NCBI RefSeq assembly: GCF_024623785.1
Contig: NZ_JANKBZ010000006.1
Coordinates: 418,356 to 482,355, forward strand
Origin: Archangium lipolyticum
GTDB lineage: Bacteria > Myxococcota > Myxococcia > Myxococcales > Myxococcaceae
Reading direction: 5' to 3'
DNA: 64,000 bases
Shown here: piece after piece, positions 59,464 through 64,000 of the stretch
Layout: each line of letters begins with the position of its first letter
How positions within the stretch are numbered: position 1 is the stretch's first letter
Position numbers and translations under genes: made by a program
The notes under the pieces: model-generated
What the model was told of the DNA's origin: nothing
Seen by the model: the letters and a program-made list of their open reading frames with translations, nothing else
Database searches by the model: none

Positions 59464-59684
59464 TTCCGACTCCCGAGCGCAGAATCACGGCCCTTACCAG
59501 CTGTCCACTCTAGCAGGGCAGCGCGGCGGATGCGGAGGGTTTTTCCGATGCGAGCGACGCCGGGAACCTGCTCAAGCCGAATCGCTTCGTAGAGGGTTTT
59601 CCTGTTCACGCGCAGTATTTCGGCGGCTTCCTCCACCGTGAGAAACGCGGGCGCGGCATCCGCAGCAACGGGGGGCGTGCTCAT
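59460..59684 (-). CDS. excisionase-like helix-turn-helix protein
   Basis: 74 residues from ATG 59684, with GGGGAG a few bases upstream. It has the MerR-like/HTH_17 signature FLTVEEAAEILRVNRKTLYEAIRLEQVPGVARIGKTLRIRRAALLEW (read in three parts: helix, turn-helix, wing). Such small proteins bend DNA at attachment sites and set integrase direction. Its stop overlaps the integrase start by four bases (ATGA at 59460-59463), so the two are co-translated. Confidence 0.85.
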   Translation of the reverse strand: MSTPPVAADAAPAFLTVEEAAEILRVNRKTLYEAIRLEQVPGVARIGKTLRIRRAALLEWTAGKGRDSALGSRK

Positions 59685-59808
59685 GGCTGGCTCCCCTCCT
59701 GCACTGGCGTTGCTCTCCACGTTGGGGAAGGGGCCGCAATTCCGCGCCGCTGATGCATGGACGCGCGAGATTCCCGCCGATCCTCAACGCTGGCCCGTTG
59801 GCAAGTGG

Positions 59809-59852
59809 CCACAGGCGCCGCCTGGAGTGACCACAGGCGCCGCCTGGAGTGA
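59809..59852 (+). repeat. tandem pair of 22-base repeats
   Basis: Copies at 59809-59830 and 59831-59852 are identical and begin CCACAGGCGCCGCCTGGAG. Each contains the near-palindrome AGGCGCCGCCT. They lie 125 bases upstream of the excisionase start. Iterated sites of this kind near integrase/excisionase genes often bind arm-site or control proteins. Confidence 0.7.
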
Positions 59853-60283
59853 CTACCGGCGTTCTTCCCGGCGTCCTCACCTGTCAGCCAGCAACGGCGC
59901 ACGACTGCGCCACAAACGGAGGGTTTCCCCTCCAGGGATTCGATCTTGTTCATCACCTACCCGCCCTAAACGACACGCCCAACAGCCCAAGAAATACCCA
60001 GGCCAGCAGTGACACAGCGCAAAGCCGCGTGTCCAGGCCACGAACAAAGCGCGAGGGGTGAGTGGCAAGAGTGCAGCCGGGCAACCAAGGGCCGCACAAG
60101 CGAGCGAATGGAGCACGGCCCGCATCGAACGCGACCACGAAGCGCGCGGCGAATGGGGCCATCCGGCCTGCCTGGATGCTCGCCACGAGGCGTGCGTCGA
60201 CGTGGCCTCCTGTCCGGCCCGTCTGGACGTTCCAAAAGCACAGCGCGCATCCAGACGGGCAGGCAAGGGAGGCGGGAGCGACA

Positions 60284-60420
60284 GCGTGGCCACCACCGGG
60301 CCCACCAGAGCCACCACTCAGAGCCACCACGCGCCACCAGTGGGACCACCAACGCCACTACTCAGAGCCACCAGCGGCGCCACCACCGAGGCCACCACGT
60401 GCCACCACCGGGCCCCGGCT
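60284..60420 (+). repeat. CCACCA-rich low-complexity tract
   Basis: Irregular reiterations of GCCACCAC, ACTCAGAGCCACCA and CCACCGGGCC run for about 135 bases with few T. The unit CTCAGAGCCACCA occurs twice (about 60313 and 60361). The complementary strand is GGTGG-rich. Confidence 0.7.
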
Positions 60421-60553
60421 ACTCATAGGACCGGCCCTGTAATGACGGGCCATGCCGAACCGTCGCGCGTGAGTGCACAACAGGCCCGCGCCTTGCTGGG
60501 TCCTGCAAGGGCACACGCCGCGCGCCAGCGGACGGAAATAACACACACATGTA

Positions 60554-60620
60554 GGAAACAAATCTGTACTGATTTCCCCGATTCGGGCCTGAACGCGCAA
60601 TTCGTGCAATATTTGTTTCC
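60554..60620. promoter_or_regulatory. spaced 10-base inverted repeat before the element's kinase gene
   Basis: GGAAACAAAT (60554-60563) and ATTTGTTTCC (60611-60620) are exact inverse complements separated by 47 bases, in the most AT-rich part of the element. The kinase start lies 117 bases downstream. A looped repressor or kinase-responsive regulator site is plausible. Confidence 0.5.
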
Positions 60621-60737
60621 GACTTGTTTGGAGCGGTCGCGAGCTTTGGAGGGGTCCACCTGCCGCCCCGGTCCCGCCGGGAGAGCCGCATCCTTGCGGT
60701 CATGGTACGCTCCCCCATCTACGAGGTGAGGTAGAGC

Positions 60738-62861
60738 GTGGGACTGACACTCAGGCACCCGGACATCGGCGAGATGATCGGGGACTACAAGGTCGTGGGG
60801 TTCTTGGGCGCGGGGGGCCTCGGCATCGTCTACAAGGTCGAGCGCGGGGGCCGCTTCTTCGCGTTGAAGCTCCTTCTAATCCCCAAGCTGGACGGGCGGG
60901 GCAAGCGTGAGATTGGCATTCTCATTCACCTGGAGAACCCCGGCGTCGTCCGCTACGTGGGTTCGGATTTCTGGCCGGACCCGGTTATCGGCCATCCCTA
61001 TATCGTGATGGAATACGTGCCGGGGGACACGCTTTGGACGTTTGCCTACAAGCGAAACCCGTCGGCTCGGAAGGCGACGCGCATCATCCTGGACGCGGCA
61101 TTGACGCTCGGGGAGGTACACGCGGCGGGTGTGTTTCATCGCGATGTGAAGCCGGAGAACATCGTCATTCGGGAAGGGAACGAGCGCCCGATCCTGATTG
61201 ATTTCGGGATTGGTTCTCTTGCCAGTGCCCCGACTCTCACCGGCTCGCAGCTCCCGCCCGGGACAGAGGAATTCCGCTCTCCCGAGCAGATACGCTTTCA
61301 GCGCGCCAACCCGGACGGCACGGGTCAATACGAGTATGGGCCCACCGATGAGATGTGGGCATTGGGCGTGACTTATTACTGGCTGCTGGCGGATGCGCTG
61401 CCCTTTGGCGAGCGCACGGATGAAGGGGGCCTGGACGGGCTGCGCGAGCGTATCTTGACTCAGCGGCCCGAAGCGCCGCACGTGGTCAACCCCCGCGTGC
61501 CGCTGGCCGCCTCGCTGCTGTGCATGAAGATGCTCGCGGAGCGGCCAGAGGACCGCTTCCCGTTGGTTGCGACACTGTGCGCGGCTCTGAATGACTCCCT
61601 GTCCAACGCGGAGAACGACGCCACCTGGGAGCCGCCGCTCGTGGATCCGCTTGATCCGCAGACGACCACGACGCTCGATGACCCGGCAAAGCAGGAGCCA
61701 AACGAACAGCGGCGCATGTTTCTAAAGCTGGTGAAGCGGCGCCCCCGGCGCGGGCAGCCCTCGCCGAACGTGGCACCCGTGCTCTTCGTGCCTGCTGCGG
61801 TAGCAGGCCCCCGGCCCCCGGCCGCAGCCGCGAACCAGGACAAGCTCCCCATGGTGGACGCGCCGCGCGTGGACCCGGCCCCGGTGGAGCACGAGCCGCC
61901 CGTAATGAGCGCCCCGGTGCCGCCAGCACGCGAACTCGAGCCTGCCGCAGGTCCACCCCCTCAACGCGCAGCGTGGCATCTCGGGGTCGTTGGGGCCGTG
62001 CTGACGGGGGTGGCCGTCGTTGCCCTGTCCGTTGGCACGGACTTGTGGGGGCCTGGCTCTTCGAGCCGCACCAGCGAGGCACGGTTGGAGCTGCCGCTAC
62101 CGCCTACGTCCCCCAGCTCAACCGACGCAGGCGTGCGCGGTCGTGAAGTGGCGCCCAATGCAAAGCCGCTGGAATCTCTCCCTGGAGGAGACGCGGCACC
62201 CGTTGGGGCTCAACTTCCCGCGTCTACCGCTAACGACATGCTTCGCACGCCCGCTCAGACGCCCAAGAACGAAACGCCGAAAACGCAGACGCAAGGTGCA
62301 GGGTTCCGCTTGCCGGTGAAGCCCGCAGCCGTGGCGGTCTGTGCGCTGCTCGACGGGGGATGCACCGCGCCCGCTTCCCAGGTGCGCACCGAGCCCCCCA
62401 CGATTACGTGCCCCCAAGATTGGAGGGAAACCCACGAGAGGTTCGGCGTTACTGGCAGTGCCCTGACAGCCCTGACAGCCACCGTGAAAGGGTACAAGGC
62501 GGAGCCCGGAGAGGCTGCCAGGGTGAAGGATGGCCCCGCTACCCTCTTCGTGGGAAAGGTCGGTGGCTTTGGATTCGGTAGAGTGGGCAATCTGCCTGCC
62601 GGGACCCTGCTACTTGGACAGTGGCAGCTCGGCGACGACCGCCTTTTCGGCACCTTCACCGAAGCAAAGGTTCCGGGCGAGGGGACTCTCCCCGTGTGTT
62701 TGGTTGCTGGCCTGGACATCGTCACGGGCTACATGGACGAGCACGGCAAATTGTTTGATTGTCCCCCTGGAGTGGGCGTCTGCCTCACTCCCGGAAGCAC
62801 GCCCGGCAACGCCAAGACACCCACGCGCGTTGTTCTCGAAGTGCCTGTCGGGCAGCCCTGA
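60738..62861 (+). CDS. membrane-anchored Ser/Thr protein kinase carried by the element
   Basis: 707 residues from GTG 60738, preceded by GAGGTGAGG. The kinase domain (about 15-290) has a glycine loop FLGAGGLGIVYKV, Lys in FALKLL, HRDVKPENIV, LIDFGIGS, and a TEEFRSPEQ activation segment, so it should be active. A Pro-rich stretch and one membrane helix (about 415-437) follow. The external part ends in a compact beta domain with Cys (VCALLDGGC, TCPQDWRE, PVCLVAG, FDCPPGVGVC). Kinases of this layout paired with DUF2381 proteins are characteristic of myxobacteria. The secreted DUF2381 gene follows 34 bases later. Confidence 0.9.
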   Translation: MGLTLRHPDIGEMIGDYKVVGFLGAGGLGIVYKVERGGRFFALKLLLIPKLDGRGKREIGILIHLENPGVVRYVGSDFWPDPVIGHPYIVMEYVPGDTLWTFAYKRNPSARKATRIILDAALTLGEVHAAGVFHRDVKPENIVIREGNERPILIDFGIGSLASAPTLTGSQLPPGTEEFRSPEQIRFQRANPDGTGQYEYGPTDEMWALGVTYYWLLADALPFGERTDEGGLDGLRERILTQRPEAPHVVNPRVPLAASLLCMKMLAERPEDRFPLVATLCAALNDSLSNAENDATWEPPLVDPLDPQTTTTLDDPAKQEPNEQRRMFLKLVKRRPRRGQPSPNVAPVLFVPAAVAGPRPPAAAANQDKLPMVDAPRVDPAPVEHEPPVMSAPVPPARELEPAAGPPPQRAAWHLGVVGAVLTGVAVVALSVGTDLWGPGSSSRTSEARLELPLPPTSPSSTDAGVRGREVAPNAKPLESLPGGDAAPVGAQLPASTANDMLRTPAQTPKNETPKTQTQGAGFRLPVKPAAVAVCALLDGGCTAPASQVRTEPPTITCPQDWRETHERFGVTGSALTALTATVKGYKAEPGEAARVKDGPATLFVGKVGGFGFGRVGNLPAGTLLLGQWQLGDDRLFGTFTEAKVPGEGTLPVCLVAGLDIVTGYMDEHGKLFDCPPGVGVCLTPGSTPGNAKTPTRVVLEVPVGQP

Positions 62862-62895
62862 TTTTATTACCTTGCCCTTTGGAGGTTGAGTTTCC

Positions 62896-63849
62896 GTGCT
62901 GCCCCCCTCTCCCGGTGCCGTCCTGCTGGCCGCCCTGCTCGCTGGTGCTGCGCAAGCCGCAGAACCGCCCCCCGTCCCCCGCTGCGCAGCAACGGCGCGT
63001 TTTGACTTGGCCGCAGGCTCCCCGGAGGTGGCTCCCAACGTGTGCGCTAGCGCGGACGAGACGATGACCTTCGTCTTTGATTCCCATGTCGCCGTGGGGG
63101 CGGTGGAGTTTCAGCCAGGAGGCCGCCTCGCGGATTGGGCACTCGGGCAAGAGGGGCTGAGCCTCCACGTCATGCCCAAGGGGGATTATCTGCCAGGGGA
63201 GCGGGTAAAGGTGACGGTGCGCTTCGCGGATGGCGCGGCACCGGCGAGCGCGAGCTTTTGGCTCGTGGGCCATGCGGTAAAGGGGACGCGCCGGGTGTAT
63301 GTGTTCCGGCAGCCGCGCCCGCCCGACGTGCTCAAGAAAGAGCGTGACGAGGCACAGGCCGAAGCGCGCCAGTGCCAGGAGGACAAAGCGCGGCTTCTAG
63401 CCGAGCGTGAGGAACCGGGCGGGCTCATGGGGGCCGCGTGGCTGGAGCGGGCCGGGGTCGTGGCGTTCAACCGGATTGGCCCGTATCTGAGGGAGCACCC
63501 AGCCAACGTGCTCGGGCTGGATGCTGCCTGGAGTTACAGCTACACGCCCACGGGCGAGACCCACCCGGCAAGCGTGGCTGTGAGGCTGAGCCTCTCTAAC
63601 CCCGGTGCTGAGGCCTGGACGCTGGCGGGGGCGGCGCTGGTGGACTCGACGGGGGAAGAGGCGGAACTTGCCCGGTGGCAAGAGGCACCCATCCCAGCGA
63701 AAGGTGCCGGTGCCGTCGTGGTGGGCATCGAGGGGGAGCGCGCGCAGTTCGGCTGCCCCTGTACCCTCAAGCTGTGGGAAGCGGCCGGGCTGCGCACCGT
63801 CACCCTTGGGAACGTCACCTTCCCAGAGGGCAAAGCCAGGGGGCAGTGA
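62896..63849 (+). CDS. DUF2381-type secreted myxobacterial protein
   Basis: 317 residues from GTG 62896 with GGAGG ten bases upstream. A signal peptide (about 1-22, ending AQAAE) is followed by a beta-rich domain (FVFDSHVAVGAVEFQPGG; VMPKGDYLPGERVKVTVRFADG). A short coiled coil of about 25 residues (LKKERDEAQAEARQCQEDKARLLAE) and a second beta domain (VAVRLSLSNPGAEAWTLAGA; LWEAAGLRTVTLGNVTFP) complete it. This is the layout of a paralogous family known mainly from Myxococcales, usually beside Ser/Thr kinases. The function is unknown; it could bind the kinase's outer domain. Confidence 0.85.
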   Translation: MLPPSPGAVLLAALLAGAAQAAEPPPVPRCAATARFDLAAGSPEVAPNVCASADETMTFVFDSHVAVGAVEFQPGGRLADWALGQEGLSLHVMPKGDYLPGERVKVTVRFADGAAPASASFWLVGHAVKGTRRVYVFRQPRPPDVLKKERDEAQAEARQCQEDKARLLAEREEPGGLMGAAWLERAGVVAFNRIGPYLREHPANVLGLDAAWSYSYTPTGETHPASVAVRLSLSNPGAEAWTLAGAALVDSTGEEAELARWQEAPIPAKGAGAVVVGIEGERAQFGCPCTLKLWEAAGLRTVTLGNVTFPEGKARGQ

Positions 63850-63874
63850 GCGAGCCCGGCCATGTGTCCTCAGT

Positions 63875-64000
63875 GTGCGTGCGCCGTGAAGGTGCACTTG
63901 ACCAGCGGGTGGAAGTCCCGCCCGAGGAGGAAGTCGACCCCCTCGGTAGCTATCTGGCGGGGACGAGGGGTGACCCTCGGACTCGAAGCCCAGAGACAGA
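63875..64000 (+). mobile_element. probable 5' end of a bacterial group II intron (continues beyond window)
   Basis: After the DUF2381 stop, the sequence GTGCGTGCGCCGTGAAGGTG, then CTTGACCAGCGGGTGGAAG and TCCCGCCC, resembles the GUGCG start and domain I of bacterial group II introns. CCCCTCGGTAGCTATCTGG follows and fits the same domain. The reverse-transcriptase gene and 3' end would lie outside the window. The call is from remembered consensus features, not a fold. Confidence 0.45.

Larger units (their letters stand above)
59721..60737. other. gene-free segment of the integrative element
   Basis: About 1 kb between the excisionase and kinase genes has no supportable gene. It holds two 22-base tandem repeats (59809-59852), a CCACCA-rich low-complexity tract (60284-60420) and an AT-richer part (60530-60625) with a 10-base inverted repeat. 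Overlapping frames translate to Arg/His/Thr-rich, non-protein-like sequence. Control sites for excision, replication or kinase expression would be expected here. Confidence 0.6.

Noticed and set aside
60284..60420. CRISPR array in the repeat-rich tract of the element
   Set aside because: Repeats are short, irregular and overlapping, with no unique spacers of constant length.

Overview
The window is GC-rich (about 70%) chromosomal DNA from a myxobacterium, most likely of the Archangium/Cystobacter/Myxococcus suborder. This is judged from the gene content: large Ser/Thr protein kinases, a MYXO-CTERM C-terminal sorting signal, a kinase next to a DUF2381-type secreted protein, a SitA-type polymorphic lipoprotein toxin with its immunity partner, and a PhaAB-type fused Mrp antiporter. 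No rRNA gene, intact tRNA or CRISPR array was seen.

Layout. 1-12.2 kb is mostly leftward: an EamA transporter tail, dapE, a class I methyltransferase, a multi-PAS/GAF histidine kinase, a 1310-residue kinase/AAA/TPR regulator, dapD, a small barrel-like protein, and a small gene that reads as a SelW-like selenoprotein only if an in-frame UGA is decoded as selenocysteine. 12.3-17.1 kb is rightward: a group II PLP decarboxylase, a protein of unknown function, a GT2 glycosyltransferase, a membrane protein and mreB. 17.2-21.5 kb is a four-gene MacB/FtsX-type ABC export operon (adaptor, ATPase, two permeases). 21.7-30.2 kb is a mixed region: DUF2156/MprF-like protein, outer-membrane barrel plus lipoprotein pair, TPR proteins, 2OG-oxygenase-like protein, an AT-richer toxin-tail/immunity-like remnant, a phospholipase A2-like protein, a left-handed beta-helix protein, a DUF2306 protein and a VOC protein. 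30.4-33.7 kb carries a secreted DUF1800/DUF1501 pair.

33.7-39.0 kb holds a Tox-REase-5 lipoprotein toxin with an Imm52-like immunity gene, then three DJ-1/PfpI-superfamily genes, one of them a GlxA-like AraC regulator. A nearly identical 21-base sequence lies upstream of two of the three DJ-1 genes and probably marks the regulator's operator. 39.3-45.3 kb is a complete mnhAB-C-D-E-F-G Na+/H+ antiporter operon with mostly 4-base overlaps. 45.5-48.3 kb has an alpha/beta-hydrolase lacking its nucleophile, a TetR regulator with a candidate operator, and a lipoprotein.

48.4-58.2 kb is a mosaic accessory region bounded by two inverted 27-bp copies of a tRNA/tmRNA 3' end. It holds gene fragments (IS91-type transposase pieces, a kinase tail, an outer-membrane-protein tail, a broken thioredoxin-like gene), a MarR-protoglobin unit, secreted proteins (RlpA-like, seven-repeat propeller, MYXO-CTERM, GH5 glycosidase) and an ankyrin-SUKH protein. 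From 58.2 kb to the right edge lies an integrative element: a tyrosine integrase broken by an amber codon, an excisionase-like gene, about 1 kb of repeats, a Ser/Thr kinase and a DUF2381 protein, ending in what looks like the 5' end of a group II intron.

The observations most worth following are the UGA-containing SelW-like gene with a SECIS-like hairpin, the repeat-bounded mosaic with its amber-interrupted integrase, and the shared palindromic operator of the DJ-1 cluster.
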